Counted from the stretch's first letter, positions 11,480 to 22,826 are shown. The stretch: DNA of 64,000 bases from Skeletonema tropicum (GCA_037178625.1 CM074127.1:1984001-2048000), one strand, 5' to 3'. Numbers and translations: made by a program. The notes: generated by a model not told the origin, from the letters alone.

Positions 11480-14198
11480 ACTCGGCGGTGATACCATACA
11501 AGCTCATTAGCACTGTGCAGGAAGATTGCTCTCATACAAGCGATGCTACAGTCTAGTAGCCGATCTAAGAGGTCCAGTGTGGCCGGGCCAGCAGCACTCC
11601 ATTCTACCAAACCGTATCTATCGTCATCAATACGCGCATGAGCCGCTTCTAGTGGCCCATTATACACTGCGTTGGTACCATACAAGCTCATCAGCACTGC
11701 GCAGGAGGATTGCTCTCATACAAGCGATGCTACAGTCTCGTAGCCGATCAGAGAGGTCCAGTATTCTAGTGTGGGCTGGCCAGCAGCACTCCATTCTACC
11801 AAATCGTATCTATCGTCATCAATACGCGCATGAGCCGCTTCTAGTGGCCCATAATACTTGGCGGTAATACGAAACAAGCTCATCAGCACTGTGCAGGAAG
11901 ATTGTTCTGATACAAGCGATGCTACAGTCTCGTAGCCGATCTAAGAGGTCCAGTGTGGCCTGTCCAGCAGCACTCCATTCTACCAAATCGTATTTATCGT
12001 CGTCAATACGCGCATGAGCCGCTTCTAGTGCCCCATAATACTTGGCGGTAATACGATACAAGCTCATCAGCACTGCGCAGGAGGATTGCTCTCATACAAG
12101 CGATGCTACAGTCTCGTAGCCGATCTAAGAGGTCCAGTGTGGCCGGGCCAGCAGCACTCCATTCTACCAAATCGTATTTATCGTCGTCAATACGCGCATG
12201 AGCCGCTTCTAGTGGCCCAATATACTCGGCGGTAAAACGATACAAGCTCATCAGCACTGCGCAGGAGGATTGCTCTCATACAAGTGATGTTACAGTCTAG
12301 TAGCCGATCTAAGAGGTCAAGTGTGGGATGGCCAGCAGCACTCCATTCTACCAAATCGTATTTATCGTCGTCAATACGCGCATGAGCCGCTTCTAGTGGC
12401 CCATAATACTTGGCGGTAAAACGATACAAGCTCATTAGCACTACGCAGGAGGATTGCTCTGATATAAGCGATGTCATAGTCTAGTAGCCGATCTAAGAGG
12501 TCCAGTGTGGGCTGGCCAGCAGCACCCCATTCTACCAAACTGTATCAATCGTCATCAGCAATGGAACTGAGAGCCACATGGACTGTGCTATCAATAGCAC
12601 TTGCATTGAATAGGATACTGCCAATGATGACTAGTAATCTAGTCAAGAAGCATGACTTGCCTTGGCTTCGTTTCAAAATGGCCAACTCTAGATTCGCCAA
12701 TCTCGGCGAACTGTTGGAAGGAGACCTGTCAAGTAAAGTCATGGCAGGTATCATAGATGAAATTATGGTGGATAGACCATGCAACTGCAACGCTCGATCC
12801 CTACGTGCACTCCATTCTACCAAATCGTATTTATCGTCGTCAATACGCGCATGAGCCGCTTCTAGTGGCCCATTATACTCGGCGGTAATACGATTCAAGA
12901 TCATCAGCACTGCGCAGGAGGATTGCTCTCATACAAGTTATGTTACAGTCTAGTAGCCGATCTAAGAGGTCCAGTGTGGGCTGGCCAGCAGCACTCCATT
13001 CTATCAAATTCTATGGTATCTATCGTCATCAATACGCGCATGAGCCGCTTCTAGTGGCCCATAATACTCGGCGGTAATACGATACAAGCTCATTAGCACT
13101 GCGCAGGAGGATTGCTCAAATACAAGCGATGCTACAGTCTCGTAGCCGATCTAAGAGGTCCAGTGTGGGCTGGCCAGCAGCACTCCATTCTACCAAATCG
13201 TATCTATCGTCATCAATACGCGCATGAGCCGCTTCTAGTGGCCCATAATACTCGGCGGTGATACGATACAAGCTCATCAGCACTGTGCAGGAAGATTGCT
13301 CTCATACAAGCGATGCTACAGTCTCGTAGCCGATCTATGAGGTCCAGTGTGGGCTGGCCAGCAGCACTCCATTCTACCAAATCGTATCTATCGTCGTCAA
13401 TACGCGCATGAGCCGCTTCTAGTGGCACATAATACTTGGCGGTAATACGATACAAGCTCATCAGCACTGTGCAGGAAGATTGTTCTGATACAAGCGATGC
13501 TACAGTCTCGTAGCAGATCTAAGAGGTCCAGTGTGGGCTGGCCAGCAGCACTCCATTCTACAAAATCGTATTTATCGTCATCAATACGCGCATGAGCCGC
13601 TTCTAGTGGCCCATTATACTCGACGGTAATACCATACAACCTCATTAGCACTGCGCAGGAGGATTGCTCTCATACAAGCGATGCTACAGTCTCGTAGCCG
13701 ATCTGAGAGGTCCAGTGATCTAGTGTGGGCTGGCCAGCAGCACTCCATTCTACCAAATCGTATCAATCGTCATCATTACGCGCACGAGCCGCTTCTAGTG
13801 GCCCATAATACTTGGCGGTAATACGATACAAGCTCATCAGCACTGTGCAGGAAGATTGTTCTGATACAAGTGATGTTACAGTCTCGTAGCCGATCTAAGA
13901 GGTCCAGTGTGGCCGGGTCAGCAGCACTCCATTCTACCAAATCGTATCTATCGTCGTCAATACGCGCATGAGCCGCTTCTAGTGGCCCATAGTACTCGGC
14001 GGTGATACCATACAAGCTCATTAGCACTGCGCAGGAGGATTGCTCTGATACAAGCGATGTCACAGTCTAGTAGCCGATCTAAGAGGTCCAGTGTGGCCTG
14101 TCCAGTAGCACTCCATTCTACCAAATCGTATCTATCGTTATGAATACGCGCATGAGCCGCTTCTAGTGGCTCATTATACACTGCGTTGGTACCATACA

Positions 14199-16459
14199 AG
14201 CTCATCAGCAAGGCAACTGAGGAGGCGAGCTCTGACCCAACACCCCCACCCTTCCCTGAATATCCCATCCAACCTGACACGGAAAACTCGCACTACATCC
14301 CAGAGAGTGGCTATGGCCTCCTCCTAGTGGATGCTCGCAATGCTTTCAATGAACTCAATCGATACAACATGTTGTGGGAGGTATACCATCGATGCCCCCC
14401 ACTCGCAACGATGGCTTTCAACCGCTATCGACACCATAGCCTTTGCTTTATGCGGAATGAAATGGGAGAAGACCCTACTGTCATTGCGTGCAAGGAGGGC
14501 ATCACGCAGGGGTGCTGCCTGTCTATGGTGTGCTATGGCATCGCCCTGATGCCACTAGCGGAATGGTTAAGGGAAAAAGTCCCTGGAGCTCTCCAACCTT
14601 GGTACGCTGATGATCTCGGCGGTGTCGGTACTGCACTCGATAACGCTACTATGCTTCAGCTTCTCAAAGAAAGGGGGCCCTATGTTGGATACTATCCCGA
14701 ACCAGATAAATCCCACTACATTTGTATGCCGCAAGATGAGGATGCTGCACGAGCAGCCTTTGAAGCGGCTGGCATCTCGGAACTGAATTATGGACGCCAC
14801 CACCGATACCTTGGTGGAGTGTATGGTGATGCAGCTGAGAAGGAGGAGTGGGTCAAGAAGAAAGTGGAACAGTGGGTATATTGCGTGGAAGTCCTTGGCA
14901 AATGTGCCTACACACAACCCCAGGCAGCCTATGCAGGTTTTGTACTGTCTCTTCAGAATGAATGGACATACTTATCGCGCATTGTGCCAAACGTGGGGCC
15001 CCTTCTTGCTCCGATTGAGGTTGCCATTAGAGAGAAATTTATCCCACCTCTCTTTGGCATCTCCCCTTCGGAATTATCTGGAGAGTTGCGACACCTGCTT
15101 TCCCTTAGTGTGAAACATGCAGGCTTAGCAATCCGGTTCCCTGTGGAACAATCTGAGGATTGCTTCAAAACGTCGCGACAAGCGGTGGAACACCTGGTTG
15201 AAACGCTGGTCAATCGTCGGGAACTGTGCCCGAAAACCCACCAGTACTCAGCTATGATGGCTAAAATTGGATCGCAGGAAGCGAAGAAGCTTGATGCTGA
15301 GTACCATCTCACCCAGTGGGGGAGAGAGAAACCAGGTGATAAGAGGAGGTTGGAACGGATCTGTGAGACTGGATGTTGGCTGACGGCTGTCCCAAACCGC
15401 CTCAATGGCACGATCCTATCGGCTGAAGAGTTTCGAGACAACGTACGTCTCCGGTACAACCTGAAGCCGATGGATTTGTCAGACCTATGCGATGGATGTG
15501 GTGCAAAAATGACGGTGGAACATGCTCTCCAATGCAAGGTGGGCGGTCTCGTCCATTGCCGCCACAATGATGTTACGAGAGAATTTGGCTCCTTGTGCAA
15601 GCAAGCCTTTACTCCCGGTGACGTTGAGTACGAACCCTTTATCTACACTAGTACTCAACGCACTGCTGCAGAGGCAGAGGCTGCTGCCGCAGCAGAGGCT
15701 GAAAATACCACGCAACAACACAACGCAACTGATGGGTCGACCCCAGTGACAACAACGGAAGAGCGTGGAGATGTGATGGTCTCCCACTTCTGGAAGAGAC
15801 AGCGTCGAACTGTCTTTGACACTCGCATCACCGACGCGGACTGCCGCTCCTACCGCAACAAGGCGCCTTCGGCTGTCTTGAGGCAACAAGAGAGGGAGAA
15901 AATCCGCAAGTACAAGGCAGCTTGTCTTGAACGACGTCGGGACTTCACCCCCCTCTGCTTCACGGCTGATGGAATGCCAGGTAGAGAGGCCTTGAATGCG
16001 ATGCGTCAACTGGGTACACACTTAGCTGAAAAGTGGGAGCGTCAGCGTAGCCAGATGATATTCTATGTGCGGGTACGCATGTCCCTTGCCCTAGTCCGGG
16101 CAAACTCCCTCCTGCTCAGAGGGAGTAGGGACAGGCACCACCGCATCCGGCCACTCATTGAGAATGGGCCGGGGATGTCCAACTGGCACACCTGGAGTGG
16201 GGAGTAATCCCCTCTCCCCCACCCCTGCGGTGGCAGAGGTTGAGTGAGGACTCTCACTCTCACCTGTCGAGAGGCAGTTGAGAGTAGGAGGGAGGAGGAA
16301 CATACCATCACCTAGCACAGGTGACAAGAGGAGTGCGGACTTGCCACTGAACTAGAGATACCTAGACTGCACTCCTCTTATTACCTAAAATGGGCAAGTT
16401 CAGATCCAGCTTGCCCAGTAAACAGCTCCTGAATACCATCCTAAACTAATCACTTATTT

Positions 16460-16498
<39 letters not shown>

Positions 16499-16508
16499 CA
16501 TCAGCACT
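14199..16508 (+). mobile_element. 5'-truncated non-LTR retrotransposon with restriction-like endonuclease
   Basis: The element spans about 14212-16495 and is bounded by the 13-bp direct repeat AAGCTCATCAGCA (left about 14199-14211, right about 16494-16506), which is part of the satellite monomer and so is the duplicated target. It ends in a run of about 31 A (16465-16495). The 5' end is abrupt: its reading frame is open into the satellite and starts partway through the reverse transcriptase region. Poly(A) tail, target duplication and 5' truncation together are the hallmarks of target-primed reverse transcription. The 3' UTR is about 250 bp. Confidence 0.9.
14213..16207 (+). pseudogene. Reverse transcriptase plus C-terminal REL-type endonuclease ORF (5'-truncated)
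   Basis: About 664 codons remain, uninterrupted, ending at TAA 16207. Reverse transcriptase motif A is VDARNAFNE, motif B is EGITQGCCLS and motif C is WYADDLGG. After the thumb region comes a CCHC-like cluster C-x2-C-x7-H-x4-C (CDGCGAKMTVEHALQC, near 15490). It is followed by RGDVMV...FDTRITD and a downstream KYKAACLERRRDFTPL segment, an arrangement that fits the restriction-like endonuclease found at the C-terminus of R2/NeSL/CRE-type elements. The N-terminal third, including any DNA-binding motifs and the first RT blocks, is missing, and no ATG lies at the element start. The intact frame suggests a recent insertion. The REL assignment is inference from motif order. Confidence 0.8.
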
Positions 16509-17236
16509 GCGCAAGAGGATTGCTCTCATACAAGCGATGCTACAGTCTCGTAGTTGATCAGAGAGGTCCAGTATTCGAGTGTGGCCTGGCCAGCAGCACT
16601 CCATTCTACCAAATTGTATCTATCGTCATCAATACGCGCATGAGCCGCTTCTAGTGGCCCATAATACTTGGCGGTAATACGATACAAGCTCATTAGCACT
16701 GCGCAGGAGGATTGCTCTCATACAAGTGATGTTACAGTCTAGTAGCCGATCTAAGAGGTCAAGTGTGGGCTGGCCAGCAGCACTCCATTCTACCAAATCG
16801 TATCTATCGTCGTCAATACGCGCATGAGCCGCTTCTAGTGGCCCATAATACTTGGCGGTAATACGATACAAGCTCATCATCACTGTGCAGGAAGATTGTT
16901 CTGATACAAGCGATGCTACAGTCTCGTAGCCGATCTAAGAGGTCCAGTGTGGCCTGTCCAGCAGCACTCCATTCTACCAAATCGTATCTATCGTCATCAA
17001 TACGCGCATGAACCGCTTCTAGTGGTCCATTATACTCGGCGGTAATACGATACAAGCTCATTAGCACTGCGCAAGAGGATTGCTCTCATACAAGTGATGT
17101 TACAGTCTAGTAGCCGATCTAAGAGGTCAAATGTGGGCTGGCCAGCAGCACTCCATTCTACCAAATCGTATCTATCGTCGTCAATACGCGCATGAGCCGC
17201 TTCTAGTGGCCCATAATACTTGGCGGTTATACGATA
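16496..17236. repeat. 184-bp satellite array (middle block)
   Basis: Four monomers resume directly after the poly(A) tract with the same phase and variant order as 10767-11507. The block ends at 17236 where the DNA transposon begins within the monomer word ACGATAC. Confidence 0.92.
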
Positions 17237-19454
17237 CTAGGGGGGAGCAAGCCCAGAATGATGAATGCAAAGTGGAAAATGGAGCACAGTCGACATAATG
17301 CTATCATTTCTTCACTTGAGAGAATGATGAAGAGATTCTCTTGAAGAATGTTACTTGCATTTGGAGTCGCAAGCTGTTCGTCAAGGAACTGGATGTATAG
17401 ATTGCGGTTGTAGTAGATCGCCCCTGCTCCTTCCACATTCAGATCATGACGAGACCCCGCACTCCGTAGCGTCGGAACAAGTAATGCTCCTGGATGGTAC
17501 TTCTCCAGCCAATGCAGGAATTCTTTACCGTTTCCTTTTGGGTAGTTTGCTGGGAGGCTAAATGCTTTATCAACTGCTCGAATAATATCAGAAATCTTGG
17601 TGCTAATTCTCATCCTTGGATCAATTTCTTCTAGTGATCCTTCCAAAGCGTCGCGGAGGTACTTCGAGAGACTGTCCTCCATCCACTTCCACCAAATGTT
17701 ACGAAGATGGTGATGGCAGTGTGTCTTGATGACGAGCCATTGATCTTCCGAAATACCAGCAGCTGCGGCCGAAAGTTTGATCTCATTTACAATGAGGTCG
17801 GACCCCTTGCTTGCGCCATTGCAAGTGTCCTGTGTAACAAGACCGCCCTGAACAAGCTTGGAGAGTGTAAGACCATTTCTGATGATGTCATGCGTAAACC
17901 CCGGAAACTTCTCCTCTGTAAGGGTTGCCCATTCGTCCAACCAAGTATTCATCTCATCAAGGAAAGATACAATGGCATCACGCTGTGCCACTGATGTTCC
18001 GTCTTCGGGAAGAATGCACGCAGACATTAAAATTGGTTTGTACTCAGCTGGCATCCCCTCACATGACTCTTCTACACAACTCAAAATCAGATCGAGGTAT
18101 TCTGTTTGATGGCGCTTTGTTTCATCACAATTGAGCTGACCCCACCGCTCCGCCTTGGCAGCACGGTACGCCGACATTAGCTGGCAAACAATGGCGAGAA
18201 CTGTTCTCATTCGACGGATGAACCAAATGCTTGGCAGTTCTTCAACGGTAGATTCAGGTTGCATTATTTTAAGGAATGCCAGCAGTATCTTGCTAAACGC
18301 TGTTGGAGAGCCTCCGGCAACCTATTGTGTAATAATAATAACGACAATGCAGCAGTGTTTTGATTAGTTGAATCAAGTACGTAATAATAATAAACACTTT
18401 GAACAACACATACCAAATACTCCATGATGAGTTGGACAATCTTTTCCGACCATCTCTTAAATCCTGTTCCCTTCATAGATTCTTTCTTGATAACTATTCG
18501 TCCTGCTGCAAGTTGTTCCTGCAACATTGCCTCCATCCTCGCCAACTTTGCTTCCATATCCTCTAGTGAACTCTCCACTTCTTTCCGCGCTGCTATTTCC
18601 TTTGCTTCCCTCGCCTCTGCTTCCTTGACAGCCTTCTGTGATGCCCTCAATTTCTCCTTCAGTTCACGTATCATCTCATCTTTTGCCGCTATCAACTCAT
18701 CTTTTGCTGCTAACTGTTTGTTTGACTTGTTTGCAACTGCTAATTTATTGTTATTGATTTGCTTCCTCTCCTTTGTTGCGATAGTCTTCTCTTTTGAAGC
18801 CTCCTTCTTCATCTCTTTTGCGTCAGTAGCTGCTTTTGTTGCGGCGGCCATTTTGACATTAGCTGTAGTCGTCGCCTCTGCTGCACGCTGCATCTTCTTT
18901 TCAGCCCTCTCCTGCAATTTCTCTGCCCCCTTCTCAATGGCGTTCACTTTCATTGCAGTCTCACGTTCAACCGATTGCATTTCTGTTGCGGTAGTCTCGA
19001 CTTTCCTTTTCAGTTGTTGGTTATCAGCAGACAATGCTTCTATTTGTTTATCTCGCCTTTTCGTTGCCCTCTTTAGATCGTATACTCTTGGATCTGTCTT
19101 CTTATTATCTGACGTCGGCGCCTGTGTTGGCTGTGACGGATTCCGCTGGAGGTTGGGGGCATGCGGTGCGTTGGATTTCTTCTGCTCACCACCCCTTTGA
19201 TTGCGGCTAAAAGTACTCTTCTTCCTCTTTCTCTTTTTTGGCTTTGGCGCCGCCATTGTGATATCATCATTACTCTCTTCCATCGTTGCTTTTGTTGCCC
19301 GCAGAGTTCTCCGCTTGTTGCTTTTGGTGCATCGGCAAGCTCTCCGATGCGTTGAGTCTTTTGAAGATCGGAGTTTTGTCGACAAGATTGGCTGGTTTTG
19401 CAACAAAATCTCCACCGGGTCAGCACTTGAGATCACCAAACTTTTTGGCCGCAT
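17227..19454 (-). CDS. Putative D/D/E transposase with coiled-coil N-terminus, two exons
   Basis: Exon 1 is 19454-18414 and exon 2 is 18321-17227, joined across a 92-bp intron (GTATGT...ACAATAG), giving about 711 residues. Residues 58-110 are lysine-rich and nuclear-targeting (PKKRKRKK). Residues 120-315 form a long alanine/lysine/glutamate coiled coil. The C-terminal half carries candidate acidic residues D413 (NCDETKRHQ), D512 (TQDTCNGAS) and E644 (NVEGAGAIYYNR), plus a conserved-looking THCHHHLRNIWW helix and SLPANYPKGNGKEFLHW segment between the second and third. I recall similar hypothetical proteins in diatoms. The D/D/E reading is inference. Oddly, the frame runs straight through the left TIR and the stop codon at 17227-17229 is supplied by flanking satellite DNA. 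Confidence 0.72.
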
Positions 19455-19653
19455 AGACCATACCCCCGTCTATGCGGCCAAACAGTTTCAAAGTATGAAA
19501 ACAAGTAATAACAGAGAAAAAGCTGCAAAAGGGTCCTATTTCTTACGCCAATCAGGCGATGGCCAATTTTGGCCATGGTCAAAAAAATTTGAGAAAATTC
19601 TTGGCGCGCACCACTCGTGACTCCCCAAAAAACACAGGGCTTGCTCCCCCCTA
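17237..19653 (-). mobile_element. Autonomous DNA transposon with 17-bp TIRs and 7-bp target duplication
   Basis: The left end is TAGGGGGGAGCAAGCCC (17237-17253) and the right end is its exact reverse complement GGGCTTGCTCCCCCCTA (19637-19653). The satellite word ACGATAC occurs once in an uninterrupted monomer but flanks the element on both sides (17230-17236 and 19654-19660), giving a 7-bp target duplication. The 2,417-bp element holds one spliced transposase gene on the minus strand. A strong hairpin (arms TTTGGCCGCATAGAC and its complement) lies near its promoter end at about 19445-19490. Its intact ends, long ORF and clean target duplication suggest recent activity. TIR sequence and target length do not let me place it in a named superfamily. 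Confidence 0.9.
19445..19490. repeat. Subterminal hairpin of the DNA transposon
   Basis: TTTGGCCGCATAGAC and GTCTATGCGGCCAAA are perfect 15-bp inverted arms around a 9-base loop (CATACCCCC). The hairpin overlaps the chosen start codon of the transposase and lies about 165 bp inside the right TIR. It could be a transposase-binding or regulatory structure. Confidence 0.8.
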
Positions 19654-20582
19654 ACGATACAAGCTCATCAGCACTGTGCAGGAAGATTGTTCTGATACAA
19701 GCGATGCTACAGTCTCGTAGCCGATCTAAGAGGTCCAGTGTGGGCTGGCCAGCAGCACTCCATTCTACCAAATCGTATCTAACGTCATCAATACGCGCAT
19801 GAACCGCTTCTAGTGGCCCATAATACTCGGCGGTAAAACGATACAAGCTCATTAGCACTGCGCAGGAGGATTGCTCTGATATAAGCGATGTCACAGTCTA
19901 GTAGCCGATCTAAGAGGTCCAGTGTGGACTGGCCAGCAGCACTCCATTCTACCAAACTGTATCTATCGTCATCAGCAATGGAACTGAGAGCCACATGGAC
20001 TGTGCTATCAATAGCACTTGCATTGAATAGGATACTGCCAATGATGACTAGTAATCTAGTCAAGAAGCATGACTTGCCTTGGCTTCGTTTCAAAATGGCC
20101 AACTCTAGATTCGCCAATCTCGGCGAACTGTTGGAAGGAGACCTGTCAAGTAAAGTCATGGCAGGTATCATAGATGAAATTATGGTGGATAGACCATGCA
20201 ACTGCAACGCTCGATCCCTACGTGCACTCCATTCTACCAAATCGTATCTATCGTCATCAATATGCGCATGAGCCGCTTCTAGTGGCCCATTATACTCGGC
20301 GGTAATACGATTCAAGATCATCAGCACTGCGCAGGAGGATTGCTCTCATACAAGTTATGTTACAGTCTAGTAGCCGATCTAAGAGGTCCAGTGTGGGCTG
20401 GCCAGCAGCACTCCATTCTATCAAATTCTATGGTATCTATCGTCATCAATACGCGCATGAGCCGCTTCTAGTGGCCCATTATACTCGGCGGTAATACGAT
20501 ACAAGCTCATTAGCACTGCGCAGGAGGATTGCTCAAATACAAGCGATGCTACAGTCTCGTAGCCGATCTAAGAGGTCCAGTG
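19654..20582. repeat. 184-bp satellite array (right block)
   Basis: Monomers resume after the DNA transposon, but at a point in the higher-order repeat equivalent to about 8850 rather than its start, so material has been lost or rearranged. The block contains the third copy of the 250-bp insert (about 19976-20226). It ends abruptly at about 20582, where GAGGTCCAGTG meets unrelated AT-rich sequence. Confidence 0.9.
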
Positions 20583-20936
20583 TTTAAGTTCCTTATACCA
20601 TTGTTTTGCTTTAAAGAGTCCAAACTATCGTATTTTTTTTCATAAATTTCTCCCCCTGTTATGAAGTTAAAGCAAGGCAAGGGGTCCAATTTCGACTTCG
20701 ATTTCTTTTGACTTGGATTCCCATGTTATGTAGTTACATGTGAAGTAGGAGTACATACCTTACTCCGGCAAAACTAATATTGTTTGTCGATGAATCTTTA
20801 TTCCGACGTGCATTTTCCTCATCCCTGCTCACGATTGGTAGAGATCCAAAATAAAGTTCAACTTTCATTTGACCCCAATCAACGCGCGCCATGTGTAAAA
20901 TGTCAAATTGGATCTTTTCCAGATGGCATTAGTACT
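20583..20936. other. AT-rich spacer between satellite and PLE element
   Basis: About 350 bp of AT-rich single-copy sequence. Before the PLE insertion it would have been continuous with 22845 onward, so it may be distal promoter of the alpha-dioxygenase gene. I see no ORF in it. Confidence 0.4.
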
Positions 20937-22826
20937 AAATAAATACAAAGTTAAAAAATTTAGGGCCTGTCATTATCGAACGTTCTGTATACATTCGATG
21001 GTGCCTCAAAGCTTTCCTTGGGAAGGAGAGCCAATATGAGTACCTCAATCGAATTGCACTTCGGAGGCAACTCAATTTGATGGCATATAAAGTAGGCAGT
21101 ATCAAGAACTCAGCAGCGATCCCAGAGCACATCAAGATTTACATCAACAAGTGCTATGAAGCCGCTGGTAGCAGGCAAGGAAGATTCAGAGCAACCGCAA
21201 AAGTCCATAAAACACCTACCGCCCTCCGACCAGTTAACGCTAAATGTGGAACTGGACCTGAGAGTATTAGCAAGTGGCTAGACTACGAGTTGCAAAAACT
21301 TGTTCAATTTATTCCGTCGAACATCAAAGACAGCAAAGAATATCACGCCCGACTGACTAACAAACAATGGCCAGCAGGGACGAAGATTATTACTGCTGAT
21401 GCTACCGCCATGTACGACAATATCACTATCAATCATGGCATCGAAATCATCGGAGTATGGCTCAACCATCTGAAAGAAAACAACCAACTTCCAGACGACT
21501 TCCCGGACATCAAACTTATTCTGGAAGCTCTGAGCTTTATTATGAAGAACAACATTACCCAATTTGGAGACTGCTTTTTCAAACAACTATGTGGCACTGC
21601 GATGGGTACATCAGTCGCAGTCATGTACGCTGGCCTTTACTATGGCTGGCATGAGAAAATTAGACTCCTCCCTGGCTATTCGGAAGAAATCCAAGACCTT
21701 GCACGTTTCGTCGATGACCTATCTGTCCTATGGCTTGGAAGCCTTAGGCGCTTTCACGACCTCAAGCAAGACATCAACGACTTTGGAATCCTCCGTTGGA
21801 AGGTTGAAGAACCTGCCGACAAAGGAATCTTCTTAGACTTAATCATTTCCATTTCGCCAGAAGGTATTGTCTCAACTAAGACATACCAAAAGCCAATGAA
21901 CCTCTACCTCTACCTACTGCCATCTTCTGCTCATCAGAGGAACACGATGAAAGGGGTAATATTTGGCGAACTCAAGAGATACTATTGGCAGTGCACCGAT
22001 AAAAAAGACTATGTCGAGGTAGCAAGACTATTCTTCCAACGCTTGCTCGACAGAGGATGGGACTTCGACCAACTGAAACGAATGTTCGTAAATGCAAACT
22101 ACAAAGTCTGCAACCCACCTCCACTGCCCCAAGCCATCTCAGAATCTACCACCTCAGATAATGACAAAAACATCTATTTGAAACTCGGTCGATTCCACCC
22201 TCATTACATCCCTAGTCGAACCTGTCAACAGATATATGAGGAGGAGCTTTCTACCACCCTACGCGACACAATCGGAATCGAAAAGATGGTAGTATGCTAT
22301 AAGAGAGCAAAAAACATTGGAGATATTGTCTCTCAAACCTCCCTCTTTCAAAACAGAGGTGAGGAGGTAAGTACCTACCTGGGGAGGACAACAGAATCGT
22401 AGTCCTCCCCTTCCTTTCCCTCAGCTTGTTCCGCTGCCTACCCGGCAGCTACACTTGCTGAGGGAAAGCAATTGTACAAACTTACCTATTTTAGATAACG
22501 AGGAATGACCCCACAGAGACACGTATCCATTTAAGGAGAAAACTCGTGTCAACGAGGGAGAGCTAAATGACTCGCAACTTTGCATCGACAAAGCCGCCTA
22601 TCCTCACTATTACTATTGCTATCCGCTGAAGAAGTTAATTCGAAAGCGTAGTCATCCACGCTTCGGTAATATAGTAATACCACTTTATCTGATATTGGTT
22701 CATATATTGATTATAGAGAGAAGTAAGGTCGCTCGCTTCGCTCGCTCCCATAGTAATACCACTTTATCTGATATTGGTTCATATATTGATTATAGAGAGA
22801 AGTAAGGTCGCTCGCTTCGCTCGCTC
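20937..22826 (+). mobile_element. Penelope-like retroelement copy, endonuclease not seen, with 18-bp target duplication
   Basis: The 18-bp direct repeat CCAGATGGCATTAGTACT flanks the element at 20919-20936 and 22827-22844. The interior encodes a Penelope-type reverse transcriptase, and the 3' end carries two tandem 79-bp repeats. The 5' end begins in-frame just before the conserved NLGPVIIERSVYI block, so the copy is probably 5'-truncated. No GIY-YIG endonuclease follows the RT, as in the endonuclease-deficient branch of this class. Confidence 0.8.
20941..22402 (+). pseudogene. Penelope-like reverse transcriptase (5'-truncated)
   Basis: About 487 codons are open to TAG at 22402. The first internal ATG is at 21080, but homologous-looking sequence (KNLGPVIIERSVYIRW) begins before it, so the natural start is lost. 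Characteristic blocks are ATAKVHKTP (the conserved lysine-histidine segment), ITADATAMYDNI (motif A), CGTAMGTSVAVMYAGLYYG (motif B), ARFVDDLSVLW (motif C with catalytic DD) and a FLDL motif after it. The C-terminal AHQRNTMKGVIFGELKRYY segment is also typical of Penelope RTs. I see no GIY-YIG motif in the last 100 residues. No internal stops or frameshifts are visible, so the insertion is young. Confidence 0.8.

Larger units (their letters stand above)
7631..14211. repeat. Tandem satellite array, 184-bp monomer (left block)
   Basis: About 33 imperfect copies of a unit that can be recognised by CAATACGCGCATGAGCCGCT, the phrase TAGTGGCCCATAATAC and the box AAGCTCATCAGCACTG. Equivalent points recur every 184 bp, with some 192-bp variants carrying an extra 8 bp after GAGGTCCAGT. 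The minus strand gives many 73-96-codon ORFs with the shared pattern LEAAHARIDDDRYDLVEWSAAG. Because 184 is not a multiple of three, each ORF shifts frame and ends within the next unit, so I regard the array as non-coding. Two units contain a 250-bp unrelated insert. A 3,433-bp higher-order repeat is superimposed. Confidence 0.95.
11480..17196. repeat. Higher-order repeat copy 2, interrupted by a retrotransposon
   Basis: Copy 2 corresponds to copy 1 shifted by 3,433 bp up to about 14211. It is then interrupted by the non-LTR element and resumes at 16496 with an offset of 5,729 bp to copy 1. Copy 1 has no insertion at the matching site (about 10778), so the array duplicated before the retrotransposon landed. 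Boundaries are approximate. Confidence 0.8.

Noticed and set aside
7859..14211. Many 73-121-codon minus- and plus-strand ORFs in the satellite
   Set aside because: The 184-bp unit is not a multiple of three, so frames shift and stop each unit; the ORFs arise from repeated DNA and show no known domain.
7631..14211. Satellite read as a CRISPR-like repeat-spacer array
   Set aside because: Units are contiguous 184-bp imperfect copies with no short conserved repeat and unique spacers, and the genome is eukaryotic.
16465..16495. Poly(A) run as an assembly artefact
   Set aside because: It lies exactly at the 3' end of a retrotransposon with matching target duplications, so it is a genuine tail.
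18424..19200. 258-codon plus-strand ORF opposite the transposase
   Set aside because: It is the antisense of the alanine/lysine coiled coil; its Ser/Phe/Ala-rich pattern is a codon mirror, not a protein family.
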